DNA of 64,000 nt from Sambucus nigra (GCA_949130495.1 OX422216.1:97161967-97225966); one strand, 5' to 3'. Counted from the first letter of the stretch, positions 48,974 through 61,027 are shown. Translations and numbers: made by a program. The notes: generated from the letters alone by a model not told the origin.

Positions 48974-49181
48974 AAGGGCACGGTCGATCGGATTCTGGTA
49001 TATTCTTATCTACAAGAGAACCTAGCTTTCTGTAACCACTAAGATTAATAAAATAACATTGGACGTAGGCTTTCTTACATTGCTGAACCACTTTAAAAAA
49101 TCTCTCTCTTTATTTATCATTATACATTTTATTTGTGATTATGAAATTAGATCAAGTCTAACTTTTTACATTAACACTCGA

Positions 49182-49475
49182 CAAGTAGTACTTGTTCTTT
49201 ACCGTCACCTTGCTTAACTCATGGTATTCAATGCACAACCGTAGTAAACTATATATCTTTTTCATATGGAGAACTAGAGCTCCCTATGGTAAAGTGATAC
49301 GCCGAATGAATCCCTGTTCCAACAATTGTTTAATTTTCTTCCGTGACTCTTTCATCTTTTAATGAGCCATCCAGTAAGGTTCCTTTGGAATTGGCTTAGT
49401 GCTGGGAGCTAAGTCAATCATAAAATCAATCTCTCGAGCTGGTGGAAACCCTGGGATTATCACAATTTACATACA
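49182..49475 (-). pseudogene. Gypsy element A: RT N-terminal remnant
   Basis: On the minus strand this reads the typical chromovirus-like RT approach: LRYTINNCWN-like decay around GVIQPSTSPW-type positions, a Leu-rich HYGCALNTMS-type stretch, and then the TSD of element B. The join with 30646 gives a continuous RT (complement of ...gataagttatcgatcc + acaagtagtacttgttc). Gag and protease of element A are absent between this piece and the LTR at 49476. Confidence 0.6.
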
Positions 49476-50342
49476 AACTAAGGCCAAATCCTAATTTAAA
49501 CCACGTAAGATTATCTAATTTCACCAAGTTAGTCAAAAGCATAAGAAACCTCAAAATCCTAAGGGTTACTAACCAATTTTTAACATGCAATTAGGGTTTA
49601 GGTGAAATTCGCAATTGTATATATGAAATAATAGGCTTGTTCTAGTAATTTGCCTTTAAAATGTTAAAAAATCTGATTTAAACGGAAGAGACGAAGTCTT
49701 GAAAATCAACCTTGAAACCCTCATGAAACCTCTTGAAAATTTGAGTGAAAAGCTTTGAATCGCCTCTTAAATGGCCTTGGAAAAATATTTGATTTTGGAT
49801 AATGAAATGGGTTACTTGAGGAAGGGTTTAGAGAGTTGTTTAGGGTTTCTTTACGAGGAAAATAAGAGAAAATAAGGGGCTCAAGATTATTGAAATATAT
49901 TAAGATTCGTGGCTTGGCCGCGATCGCGGTGCTGCACCCTATGACAACAGTGGTGATGCCCACCCTCGTGAGCTTAGGCATGGGTTAGGAATTTTGTGGC
50001 GGCTGTAAATCCTTTTAGAAACTCTCCTAAAATTTTGAACCTATAAACCCTACTTGTTCCCCGGTAATGCATAAGGACCGATTTACCCTTGAGCCTCTCC
50101 CAAAATTTCCCATCCGTCTAATTCAGTATAACTTATAATAATTAAACTTAAGCCCAGAAAAATTTAATAACTTACCAATTATTCTTTACAATCCCATTTC
50201 AATTCATTTCAACTTTCATTTCACAGAAACTTACTTAAAATTCCCAATTTAAATTATATAGTTAATTCAGATTCACATTTATTTAATTAATTTCTTCTAA
50301 TTAATTAATTATAAATTCCCTGTAAAGCTACGGAGTATTACA
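49476..50342 (-). repeat. 5' LTR of gypsy element A
   Basis: On the minus strand it begins TGTAATACTCCGTAGC at 50342. It matches 28195-28795 over its 3' two-thirds. The join with pol at 49475 lacks a primer site and gag, so a deletion removed the LTR end, leader and gag. Confidence 0.65.
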
Positions 50343-50418
50343 AAAACACCATAATTAATGACCATAATGGGAAAGACTCAATAAAATATTCTATTGTATA
50401 GGTTCCCAACACCTTATA
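50343..50418. other. Short spacer between gypsy A and the minus-strand LINE
   Basis: Seventy-odd AT-rich bases without features. If a LINE target duplication exists, one copy should be here (around ccaacacctta), but I could not find its partner. Confidence 0.4.
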
Positions 50419-50619
50419 TTTTTTGTAAGTATAATGTATATTAGAACTCATAATTATAAAACAAGTGTCCAAAGACAAGGAAAAAAAGGTGAAGGGTCTA
50501 GAACCTAATGCAAACAAAACATCCCATAACAAGACTAGAGGGAGTGTGTGCATGCCCAACTCCAAACAACAAGAACAAGAAGCAAAGAAGCCAACCTAAC
50601 TACTCCTACAATTGGGATT

Positions 50620-52082
50620 CAGGGATTTCCTAATATTTGCATGCCATCCACTTATCAAAGTTTCTCCTAGCTTTCTTCCATTTCATTACTTTGCACCTAA
50701 TCATGAATTCAATCTCTTTAAGTAGGGCACTAGAAGACTTGGCACCCCTATAATGGAGTCTATTATTTCGTTTAAATCTAAATGCAATACACAGTTGTGG
50801 AGAAAGATAAGGTTCTCACCATATTCAAGAAAGACTTCCCATTGAATTTATGGACAAAATCCTCTAAATCATTCTCCCAACCACCTATGTTTCTATAGAT
50901 TTGATTCCTAAAGAGGACTTCATTCCAAACCTCAATAGAGTAAGAACATTCAACCATATGGTGGTTAATTCCTTCATTAGCATAATTACACAAGTCATAT
51001 ACATTATTTTCAAGTACTCCCCAATTCAATAATATGTCTTTGGGAATGATATCATGCTTGCACAACAGTCAAAGGATGAATGGACATTTAGGGATACTAT
51101 TCTTGCACCAAACTAGATTGTACCAGTTGGTCAAAGGCAACTGGGGCCTGATAGCCTGCATAGCAGTGACAGTGGTATATCCAAAGCCTATTAGGATTCC
51201 TACATAAGTGGTTAGGCATGGTGGGGTAATGTTAGGCGGGTTAAAATTTTTGATTTCATTCTGCTCCCAAGTTGTAGAAGAAGGCCATCTCCACATATTC
51301 CCATTAATGAAGTCAGCAATAAAAGCTTTTGGCCAGCTAGCAGCATCATAAATGGTTCTCTCCCAAAAATTGGGGTGTATGGGCCTACAGGATGCCAATT
51401 ATCAAACCACATGAATGTCCCCTCTCCATTTCTAGTGATAGGCTTCATAAGACTTATGGGAATCTCTCTCAATTTCATAAGATTTCTTCAGCTCCAATAT
51501 GCATTCGTAGGTGTAACAATTACCTAAATTCTTTTATGTTTGATTTTGTAGATTTGACACCACTTAACCCAAAGGTTATCCTTCTTGTTCCATAATTTCT
51601 AGAGATGTCTAATCATAGAGGCTTTATTCCACCACCACAAATAGTTAATCTTAAGACCACCTTCAGATTTAGGGGCACACACATCCTTCCAAGCCATTTT
51701 AGCACAAGTGTGCTTAAGATTAAGGTCATTCCATAAGAAATCTCTAAGAATTTAGTCAATAGAATCAAGAACTTTCTTACAAAGAATTAATAGACTAGCC
51801 CAATAAACTTAGGTGCTGAATAACACAACCTTTACCAATTTTAATCTATCAACATAACTTAGGAGTTTAGAAGTCCAACACTCAAGTCTTTGTGTAATTC
51901 TATCAACAAGAACCTTACAATCCTCAAACTTTAATCTAGTGGATATACGAGGTACACCAAAGTATTTAAATGGAGATTTGTCCACATTCATGCCTAGTTT
52001 ATCAGCAATAACATCCACAACATTGTCCTCAATTCAAGAACAATAAATATTACTCTTAGCCAGGATGGGACTTAGTCCAGAG
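50620..52082 (-). pseudogene. LINE ORF2, C-terminal part (minus-strand copy)
   Basis: Below the insert, ORF2 continues with SGLSPILAKSNIYC and VDKSPFKYFGVPRISTR, KFEDCKVLVDRITQRLECWT, then MKLREIPISLMKPI-type and TTWEQNEIKNFN regions. The zinc-binding end is ILLNWGVLENNVYDLC, EGINHHMVECSYSIEVW and VRTLSFSTTVYCI. Stops and frameshifts occur every 50-150 codons. Confidence 0.8.
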
Positions 52083-53342
52083 TGTGAAGTGTGAGTGGCC
52101 CGATGTGTGTGTTTCAAATAAAACCAATTTTTCTTCAAAAAATATCCAACTTTTAATTATGCACCAAACCAAGTTGTGAAATCCCAATTCTCACTTTAAA
52201 CCAATTTTATCTTGATTAATCCTAAACATGCATCTAGTGATTAAAGCAACTAAAGTAAAGTAAAGAATACTCACAACGCCGGATGTACGAGGAAAAAACC
52301 CAAAATGGGAAAACAACCTCGGACGTCCCAAGCCAGACAATCACTATGAATAATGGTTTTACAAAGACAGATTAGCCTTACACTAAGACTCGATCCCCAC
52401 GGGTCTTGACGCTCTTTCTGATCTTCAACCGTTCTTCAATAGTGCCCACGCAGAAATTCCGTCTTCTACGATCTCTGTCCTTAACACACGCGTCCATGTA
52501 TGTCTTGGTGTCCACCGATATGGCTTTGATACGTCTATGATGTCGAACACGATGTCCGTCGCTTCTTCATCGCAAAACCCTTTGTGTTCAATGTGTAGAA
52601 CAAACAACTTTGGTGCAGCAAGATCACTTAAACATATAAGAATGATAACGCGGATCTTTGTAAACTCTAAGGATGTATTTATGCTTTTTAAACCTTAGAA
52701 AACATGTGTAAACAAGGTTCTGGTTCGTAAAACTTTTTTCCAGAAAGCACACTTTCGAAATTATGATGCAAACACTGTTTAAATAGGATTTAAACGCTGC
52801 CTCGAAAAATGTGTCGTTCGAACGACTTAAGAATGTCGTTCGCGTGATATCGTATCTCGTTCGAACGAGATCCAATGTCGTTCGAGCGACCTTGCGAAAG
52901 TTTGACTTTCTTTGACTTTCAGATAAAAACGTCTCTTAACAAAGAGATACAAATTAGTCAAACTCTATTTCGAGCTTAGCATCATAAAACGAAGTTTAAA
53001 CCATTAAAACACTTTTAAAACATTTAAAATCATTTTTCTATATAAAAATTACATCCTTATCTTTTATAAAATAATTCCGAGCCCCATTAATTATACGCAT
53101 TCATACCTGAGTGATCTCGGAATGAAATTAACTTTGAAGACGAGTAACCTTGCACCAAATAAATATCGGCATGATTATTTCTTTGAAGCTTTGCCGCAAC
53201 GTCTTCAATTTCTTCAATACGTCATAGACCAAGTGGGATTGTGACAAAATAAAATTCTCCCTATGACATATTACAAACACAGTTTTGTTACGAAATTAAG
53301 TCAAAACAATACATGGACTCAATTGAAATTTATGTCCTTACA
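52083..53342 (-). repeat. 3' LTR of copy 2
   Basis: It carries the self-complementary cluster at 52812-52892 (cgttcgaacgac, cgttcgcgtga, ctcgttcgaacgaga, cgttcgagcgac). A TATA-like run lies just beyond at about 52780 on the minus strand (complement of tttaaatagg). Confidence 0.9.
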
Positions 53343-53735
53343 AATCTCCCCCTTTGACTATTCTGGGACAAAACTAAACCAGTGAAATGCCTAACCGGGC
53401 CGTCAAGCCGAATGACGCCTAAATCCCATCCCATAAACCAAAAATAAAAAATACAGGACACGGACTAATATATGTAGCACTGGCAAGCATGAACTGTCTG
53501 AATGTGATGTAGACTTGAAATCTCAAATCGCTGAAGCATACCTACACACATGAAACAAACAAACAAATACCAAGTGAAGTATGGAGGAACAAATGAAACC
53601 AATTTATATAGTCAATAAGAATATATCATTTGAAACATGTGAGCAATTATTTGATACCAATTTGTTACCAATTTGAAACAAATATAAGCGCTCAACAAAT
53701 CTCCCCCTACATCACATACCAAATCTCTCCCCCTT
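53343..53735 (-). promoter_or_regulatory. Multiple polypurine tracts
   Basis: The complement of aatctccccctttgac (53343-53358) adjoins the LTR and is the true plus-strand primer. Further copies, complements of aatctccccctacatc (53697) and aatctctccccctttttg (53723), lie 350-390 bp upstream in the element. Repeated tracts are a known Sirevirus trait. Confidence 0.8.
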
Positions 53736-55445
53736 TTTGTCTCGAATAGACAATCCGGTGAAAAGATACCAAATAGAATATGATAAACCAATATGAAATA
53801 TCTAGCATGAGAATATGATACCAAATAGAATCAAGTTGATACCAATTTTGAAAAATGAAAACCGCTAGATAAACATAAGACAACCAGCTAAATAAGATCA
53901 TGTAATGACAAAATAGTAGCTAGTAAACCAATGAATCACACAAAGAGTATACCAATCAAATCAAGTGTGATAAACGGACTCATATGCAGAATACCAATTT
54001 GGAACATAGAAGAACCTGCATATAAACCAATTAATCCAAAAAATGCTTCCTGCAGTACCAAAAATATATCAAATTAAGTCGGAGGACTGCAAACCAATCA
54101 GAAGCCATTTTCCACCCCGTCGTTCGAACGAGCCAGGGACTTCGCTCAAAAGAAATGAGGAAGTCGTTTGAACGAAGTACAGAAGTCGTTCGCGCGAGAT
54201 GCAATGTCGTTAGAACGACTTCGTGCGACCTGCCAAAATTTCCCAGTTTCCCAGAAATATTATAAAGTATTGCCCAGTGAAAAAATTTCCACAAAAAAAT
54301 TCCAGGAAGGGACTGACAGAAACAAAACAGTGCTAAAACAGTAAGTTTTTAACACAAAAAGCAAAAACTCATAAAAACTTAAAATACGAGTTACATGCAA
54401 ATATAGTACCGATGTGCTCAAACATGGACATGGAATGAATGGGCGTGAAACTACAACAAATGAGTCACAATTCCAACACATCAAAACGATCAAGAAGCTC
54501 TAATTGATAGCGATAAATCATCAAACTTTATCATATCCAAATGACAATTAAAGTGTGAGCTTAATGAACTAAACATACTACATGCACACAAATCCAGAAT
54601 GTTGACGATTCTACAAACAATAGCGTCAAATTGCAATGTTTCAACATTAGGAATAGATGTGCAAACCCGTTTAAATTTTCTCCAACCAAACGCCCTCATA
54701 TAAACATAATTTTTCAAGTTCTTTTGAGGTTACTAGAATTCTAAACTTAGAGATAATCTTATTGGCCCTTTTCTTAGCATATTGCATTTTCTTTTGGGCT
54801 CTTTTTAAACGGCGGATTTCACAACGAGTTAATTTTGAACTCTTGCAGCCCTTTCCCGTGAATCACTCATCATTTTTACTAATTTTAAATCCTCACGGTA
54901 AACGGTTATTACATGCACACTTCTCCTTAAGTTTACTTACGCATATATGGAAAGATTAAGATAAGAACGCCTCACCAAATTCAAATATGCAAGAGAAGTC
55001 AAACATCCATATAAACTCGTGCATGTGTGCGGTGCTGGCATATATACAAAGTAGAATCAAGATGCATATCAACTTCTAAACCACCCCATACAAACAATGG
55101 TTAAGATCATTCTAAGCATCAATAATAATGACCAAATGTCCTAGCCACATGTATAATGAAACGATGGGGGGTGGGGGTCCAAGCACACCAATATGCCACA
55201 TCAAACATGTAAACTCACAAACAAAAATCGAAAATCTTTTTGGCTTTTAACACATATTTTGACTCAAAGAAAAGAAAAATCTTTTTGAATTTTCAAAAGT
55301 TTTCTCAAAAAAACAAAATCTTTTTGTATTTTACCAATTAGACTCAAACAAATGAAAACTATAATACAAAATGATACACATGTCATAATTCTAGCGATGA
55401 ATATATCATGAAGCAACCTAGTATATGACAAACATGGAAACACTA
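53736..55445 (-). other. Long 3' noncoding region of copy 2
   Basis: About 1.7 kb with no pol motif. It contains a second cluster of cgttcgaacga-type words (54118-54226), outside the LTR, and the phrase KNYVYMRAFGWRK (54679-54717), which is also seen in copy 1 at 24330-24370. Sequence near 54720-55440 aligns with 23604-24320 of copy 1. Confidence 0.7.
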
Positions 55446-57315
55446 TCATCCTTTAGATTTAGCATGGGAAGAATCAAGTGCACCCATACGAGAATCATGT
55501 AGTTTAATTCCTAAATTCACTAAATTCGATTTCCTAACCCAAGTAGGTGTAAAACGACGCATGTGGGTGTGGGGAACCGGGGCAACTTTATTCCTAGACT
55601 TTCTAGGAGCTTGTCTAAGGTCGTAACAATAACGCCTAAGGTGACCTTTCCTACCACAAAATGTGTAAGTGTAGCGGTGGTGGGAATGATTACCTTTATA
55701 TGGACCTTTTCTAACCATCCTAGTGTTTCTCATACGTGCAGGGGGAATGGGAACAACTGTCTCACCAAAACCTATACCACCCCTATCTCCCTTAATTTGG
55801 ACGGTGCCTAAGATCTTATCTAACTTCTCCGACGTAGCCTCCAAATCAAACTTGACTCTAGACGAGTCTTTCCACCTTTCCTCCAACTCGTGAATCCTAG
55901 ACTCGAGTAAACGCCTAGTCTCCTCAAACTCTAAAATCTCCTTTTTCAAGGACTCCATCAAACCACGGAGATTATCTCTCTCTTTCTCCACAAACTCTAG
56001 TTTCTCCCTAAACTTCTTCTCTCGTGCCCTAAGATCCTCAATCAAACTATCATTATTTTCTATGGCACGCTCATTCAACTTAAATTGCAATTTTGAGTTA
56101 GCCTTTTTCACCTTCACCGTTTCGGCATACAACTCGTTAAACGCATTTTGTAATTCTTTCACATCAATCTCCTCCTCGCCACTCTCTTCATCCTCACTAA
56201 CATGGGATTCACTCAAAACCTCCTCGAAAGTGTCATTCACATGAGTTGTATCGTCGTCGCTCACATGACATGCCATAAACGCAACAAAGTTACGCTTAAT
56301 GGGGGAACTCTCTCCCTCTTCCGTTCACTATCACTTAAGGTGGCATTATAGACAACGGGTTGCTTGCCCTCTTTCTTAAGTCTAGTGGGACACTCCTTAA
56401 CCGTGTGACCGTACCCTTCACACCCAAAACACTTATCCGACTCATCTCTCTTAGGATTTTCAAACTTATCCTTAGAGGTGGGATATACTTTGTTGTTCTT
56501 GAATTTTTCAAATTTCTTGGCATCTTTCGATTGCTTTTAAAACTTAATAAATTTTTTAAATTTCTTTGCCAACAAAGCAACATCCTCAAAATCTGAATCG
56601 GAATCAGAATCCGAAACTTTAATTTCCTCCTTCAAGGTTTTCAAAGCAATACCCTTTTCTTTCTTAGGCACTTTCTTGGAGGTAATCATGTCGATTTCAT
56701 AGGTTTGTAAGCCACCTACAATCTCTTCTAGTTTCGTTGACTCTAACCTACCCAAGGAGTTTAAAATGGTCACTTTCGCATCAAACCTACTAGGCAACGA
56801 CCTAAGGATTTTCTTAATGACACGGTTGTCGGGAATTTTCTCACCTAGGTTAAAGGTCGAGTTGACAATATTGGACAACCTAGCGTAAAACTCATCAAAG
56901 GTCTCACTCTCTAACATCCTAATGGTCTCAAACCGTGTAGTGAGATTTTGAAGTTTTGACGCCCTAACCGTGCTAGTGCCCTCGTGAGTGAGTGCCAAAA
57001 TATCCCAAGCCTCTTTTGATGTTTCACAATTCATAATTCTGTTATATTCTTCGTGTGTGACATGTGAAGCAATAACGTGCAGACCTTTACAATTATATTG
57101 TGCAAGTCTTTGTTCAGTTTCGGTCCAAGACTCAACAGGCTTTAAACTAGTGACCTCACCTACAATAGTGACAAGGGGTGTCCAACCTTTTCAACTGCAA
57201 GCCAAACTCGCTCATCAATATATTTTAAAGCACATCTCATTCTCATCTTCCAATAACTGTAATTAGTGCCATAAAAAATAGGAGTTCGAGAAAATTCATT
57301 ATATCCAGAATTCAT
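55446..57315 (-). pseudogene. Sirevirus-like Gag, copy 2
   Basis: The ATG is at 57315. Order: UBN2-type gag domain, acidic region (SDSDSDFEDVALLAKKFK), a Lys-rich region, knuckle CFGCEGYGHTVKEC-like at about 56430, acidic SHVSEDEESGEEEIDVKE, a long coiled coil (KKFREKLEFVEKERDNLRGL), then a second finger CGRKGHLRRYCYD in which the final Cys is present, unlike copy 1. Breaks: a one-base deletion near 57188, a TAA for Gln at about 56537, and a one-base deletion near 56330. The layout equals that of full-size Sirevirus Gag proteins. Confidence 0.85.
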
Positions 57316-57360
57316 CTTTGAAAACACACGGGATCACAAAACAAATAAAAATGTTTTCTA

Positions 57361-57375
57361 GCTCTGATACCAATT
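57361..57375 (-). promoter_or_regulatory. Primer binding site of copy 2
   Basis: The minus strand reads AATTGGTATCAGAGC immediately after the 5' LTR end CTTCACA, complementary to plant initiator-methionine tRNA. There is one copy only. Confidence 0.85.
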
Positions 57376-58637
57376 TGTGAAGTGTGAGTGGCCCGATGTG
57401 TGTGTTTCAAACAAAACCAATTTTTCTTCGAAAAAGATCCAACTTTTAATTATGCACCAAACCAAGTTGTGAAATCCCAATTCTCACTTTAAACCAATTT
57501 TATCTTGATTAATCCTAAACATGCATCTAGTGATTAAAGAAAGTAAAGTAAAGTAAAGAATACTCACAACGCCGGATGTACGAGGAAAAAACCCAAAACG
57601 GGAAAACAACCTCGGACGGCCCAAGCCAGACAATCACTATGAATAATGGTTTTACAAAGACAGATTAGCCTTACACTAAGACTCGATCCCCACGGGTCTT
57701 GACGCTCCTTCTGATCTTTAACCGTTCTTTAATAGTGCCCACGCAGAAATTCCGTCTTCTACGATCTTTCTCCATAACACACGCGTCCACGTATGTCTCT
57801 GTGTCCACCGATATGGCTTTGATACGTCTACGATGTCGAACACAATGTCCGTCGCTTCTTCACCGCAAAACCCTTTGTGTTCAATGTGTAGAACAAACAA
57901 CTTTGGTGCAGCAAGATCACTTAAACATATAAGAATGATAACGCGGATCTTTGTAAACTCTAAGGATGTATTTATGCTTTTTAAACCTTAGAAAACATGT
58001 GTAAACAAGGTTCTGGTTCGTAAAACTTTTTTCCAGAAAGCACACTTTCGAAATTATGATGCAAACATTGTTTAAATAGGATTTAAATGCTACCTCAAAA
58101 AAGGTGTCGTTCGAACAACTTAAGCATGTCGTTCGCGCGACATTGTATCTCGTTCGAACGAGATCCAATGTCGTTCGATCGATCTTGCGAAAGTTTGACT
58201 TTCTTTGACTTTCAGATAAAAATGTCTCTTAACAAAGAGATACAAATTAGTCAAACTATATTTTGAGCTTATCATCATAAAACGAAGTTTAAACCATTAA
58301 AACACTTTTAAAACAATTAAAATCATTTTTCTATATAAAAATTACATCCTTATCTTTTATAAAATAATTCCGAGCACCATTAACTATACGCATTCATACC
58401 AGAGTGATCTCGGAATGAAATTAACTTTGAAGACGAGTAACCTTGCACCAAATAAACATCGGCATGATTATTTCTTTGAAGCTTTGCCGCAACGTCTTCA
58501 ATTTCTTCAATACGTCATAGACCAAGTGGGATCGTGACAAAATAAAATTCTCCCTATGACATATTACAAACACAGTTTTGTTCACGGAATTAAGTCAAAA
58601 CAATACATGGACTCAATTGGAAATTTATGTCCTTACA
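57376..58637 (-). repeat. 5' LTR of copy 2
   Basis: It matches the 3' LTR throughout, including the self-complementary cluster at 58105-58187 (here with cgttcgaacaac and gttcgatcgatc variants). The minus-strand start is TGTAAGGACATAAATTTCC. Confidence 0.9.
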
Positions 58638-58642
58638 CAGAG

Positions 58643-60740
58643 TAATCTCTAGACTAATCAAGAGCCTTCTTCACGCACTCAATAGATTGAAAATCCCCAT
58701 TGTAAAGTATAATCAAGTCATCAGAAATGCAAAGGTGGTTAATGCCAATCTCTTGACACTTAGGATGAATAGAGGGTCAGAGCAATTCTTGTCAAGAATG
58801 ATAAAGAAAACTTCCATGCGAAGGAGAAAGAGGTAAAAGGATCACCCTGTCCAAGACTCCTAAAGCTATTGAAGAACCTATGAAGTTCACAATTGAGGTT
58901 GATAAAGAATTTTGCAGTAGTAACATATTCTTCAATACTGTGAATCATAGTGAGCGGGAGCAAAACCCCATTCTATAGTGTCATATGCCTTTTTAATATC
59001 AATCTTTAGAGTGAATTTGGGAGACAAAACTCTATGGTAGTTCCTTATAAGCTCTTGCAACAGTAGGATGTTGTGAGATATAGATCTCCCAGCCATAATG
59101 GCAGCTTGCATATCATTGATAAGAAGAGGCATAAAAGGTTTAATTCTATTAGAAAGAACTTTAGAGATACAATTATAAATTTTATTACCATAAGATATAA
59201 GTCTAAAATAGCTCATATCACTAGAGATTTTAACTTTAGGGATAAGAGCTAAAGCAGTGCAATTCCATTGTCTAAGCATAAAACCATTTGTGAAGAAATG
59301 TTCCACAGCTGCAATAAAATCCTCATGCACCACATCCCAGTTATCTTCGAAAAACTTAGCATTAAAACCATCAGGACATGGTGCCTTGTCAGAACCTATA
59401 GAGAATAAGGCACACTTAATTTCACCGTGAGAAATAGGAGTAACCAAAGTATCACGTTGGCTTTGGTTTAATTTTATCCTCTTTCCAAACTCAACCAAAC
59501 AGGAGAGCATGTGCCATTATTATTGAGAAAGGATGAGAAGAAGGACACAACCTCATCCGTAACAACCTTGGATTGCTCCACCAAATTTCCATTACTATCT
59601 CTGATAGTGAGAATATTTCTTCTAGAAGTGTTCTTATTGACACATTTGTGGAAAAAAAGTGTTGAAGTCCCCATCCCGCATCCCTTTGATTCTTCTACTT
59701 ATATCATTCTTCATTAGCTCTCAAGGTTTCTTAATATTTGACCAATTATTTCTCCTCCTCCATCAATTGAACATTACCCCCATCCAAGTTAAATTGCTTC
59801 TAGAGATTATGCATATAGTTCGTACCCTATAATACTCTAGTTGATATGTTATTATAAAATTTGGCATTAATATTCTTAAGCACGAGCTTCAACCTCTTTA
59901 GCTTATGGGATAATTTAAACATAAGGTTGCTTCTACAATCAAATGTCCAAAACTCAATAAGGCTTTATTTAAATTCATTATGGTCCATATATAAATTAAA
60001 TAATTTAAAATGCTTGGCTCTTATATCAACAATATGCATAATACTAATAAGAACAAGGTCGTGGTCAGACACTTCTAGGTATAATACTTCAACTTGGGAA
60101 TCAGGGAAGTAAGAATTCCATTGGGAGTTATAAAAGGTTCTGCCAATTTTAGACTGCACATTTACTAGTACTCATTTTATTCCAGATAAACTACAAACCA
60201 GAAGTGTTCATGCCCTCCAATTGAGTATCATAAATGCAAGAATTAAAATCATTAGAGGCTCTAGTATTAATCCTAAGAATTCCCTTTTCTCACATTGGCC
60301 CCTCATTACATTAAAGTCACCCAATATAATCCAATGTTGGTCATTAATACCATGATGATTTCTTCTAATAAAGGACCATAAATCAGTCTATCAATGGGTT
60401 GATTATGCCCATACACAAAAGAAATAAAAAATAACTCATTCATTACCACTATCTCTACTTTGCAAAAAGTAGCTTGGGTATTCTCATCCCAAATGTCCAC
60501 ATCCAAGATGTTGGGATCCCACCTAACCAACACTTTAGCCACACCCCCATTACTCTGAAAATTGTGGATTGAGCTCCAGTTCCAGATATAATTATTGGAA
60601 ATTGTTAGCATGTGATTCCTTCTAACTTTGGATTCAAGGATATAAATAAGAGTCAATCTATGATCTGCAATAATCTTCCTAACTTAATTATCTAGAGTGA
60701 TTCCCCTTACTACCAGACTTCTTATTGGAATTTTCCATTA
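58643..60740 (-). pseudogene. LINE ORF2, endonuclease and RT part (minus-strand copy)
   Basis: The endonuclease keeps TLIYILESKVRRNH, WNWSSIHNFQSNGGVAKVL and DSQVEVLYLEVSDHDLVLI, but the first catalytic stretch (WNIRGLN in the plus copy) is absent: KKSGSKGNHSR passes almost directly to the region before the catalytic Glu. RT keeps SIGSDKAPCPDGFNAKFFED, CTALALIPKVKISSDMSYFR and LKIDIKKAYDTIEWGF, ending in ISDDLIILYNGD, where FADD has become ISDD. The copia-type element lies right after that motif. Confidence 0.8.
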
Positions 60741-61027
60741 TCACTACCATTAGGCATAATAGTGGGCTTATGAGGATCTTTTTGTTTACCTTTATCAGTA
60801 AATTCATCCACTGCTATCACTTTGAAAGCCAATCCAGTAGGTTATGGAGTAGCTTCCACTTCTCCTTCAGTATTAGAAATAACATAAAAAAATTAAAAGT
60901 TCTAATAATTGGTGTCAGGGGTAAGGTAGTCTCATTATTTTGGGCTATAGTAACACTGGTTTCCCTCACATAATTGGCTTTATTATTCCTACTACTGACT
61001 ATGGTCCAATCTTCCATCTTACACCCA

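Larger units (their letters stand above)
43467..48985 (+). mobile_element. Nearly full-length L1-type LINE (43479-48973)
   Basis: The target duplication is aagggcacagtc (43467-43478) and aagggcacggtc (48974-48985), 12 bp with one change, lying within the LTR of element B. A CT-rich leader (43500-43680), ORF1, ORF2, a G/T-rich 3' UTR and a short A-tail (ttacttaccaaaaaaaa) give about 5.5 kb, the expected length of a complete plant L1. Both ORFs have a few frameshifts and stops, so it is inactive but comparatively young. Confidence 0.9.
43152..49176 (+). repeat. 3' LTR of gypsy element B, interrupted by a LINE
   Basis: The LTR runs 43152-43478 and resumes at 48974/48986, ending ttttacattaaca at 49176. 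It matches the 5' LTR, including ataaatatattgtatcc (TATA region), gggcac..cgg and attcttatctacaagag. The first base is A instead of T. It has fewer decayed bases at its 3' end than the 5' copy. Confidence 0.85.
30642..49181 (+). mobile_element. Tat-lineage Ty3/gypsy retrotransposon (element B) with TSD
   Basis: LTRs start TGTTGATA and end TTAACA (30647-31164, and 43152-49176 minus a LINE). The flanks CTCGG (30642-30646) and CTCGA (49177-49181) are the target duplication with one change. Joining them restores the RT reading of element A. Contents in order: primer site, gag, protease, RT, RNase H, a second archaeal-type RNase H, integrase, then a long antisense gene before the 3' LTR. The two RNase H domains and the antisense gene identify the Tat lineage. 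Later insertions are a solo LTR in integrase and a LINE in the 3' LTR. Multiple stops make it inactive. Confidence 0.85.
52078..58642 (-). mobile_element. Gag-only Sirevirus-like copia element, copy 2 (52083-58637)
   Basis: Two LTRs (52083-53342 and 57376-58637) of 1260 and 1262 bp begin TGTAAGGACAT and end ACTTCACA on the minus strand. The flanks are perfect CAGAG duplications (52078-52082 and 58638-58642). The 5' primer site, gag, about 2 kb of noncoding sequence and multiple polypurine tracts are present, but no protease, integrase, RT or RNase H. In the first 80 bases of the two LTRs I count about three differences, so the insertion is recent. It interrupts the RT domain of a LINE, whose reading resumes on the other side. 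Confidence 0.92.
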
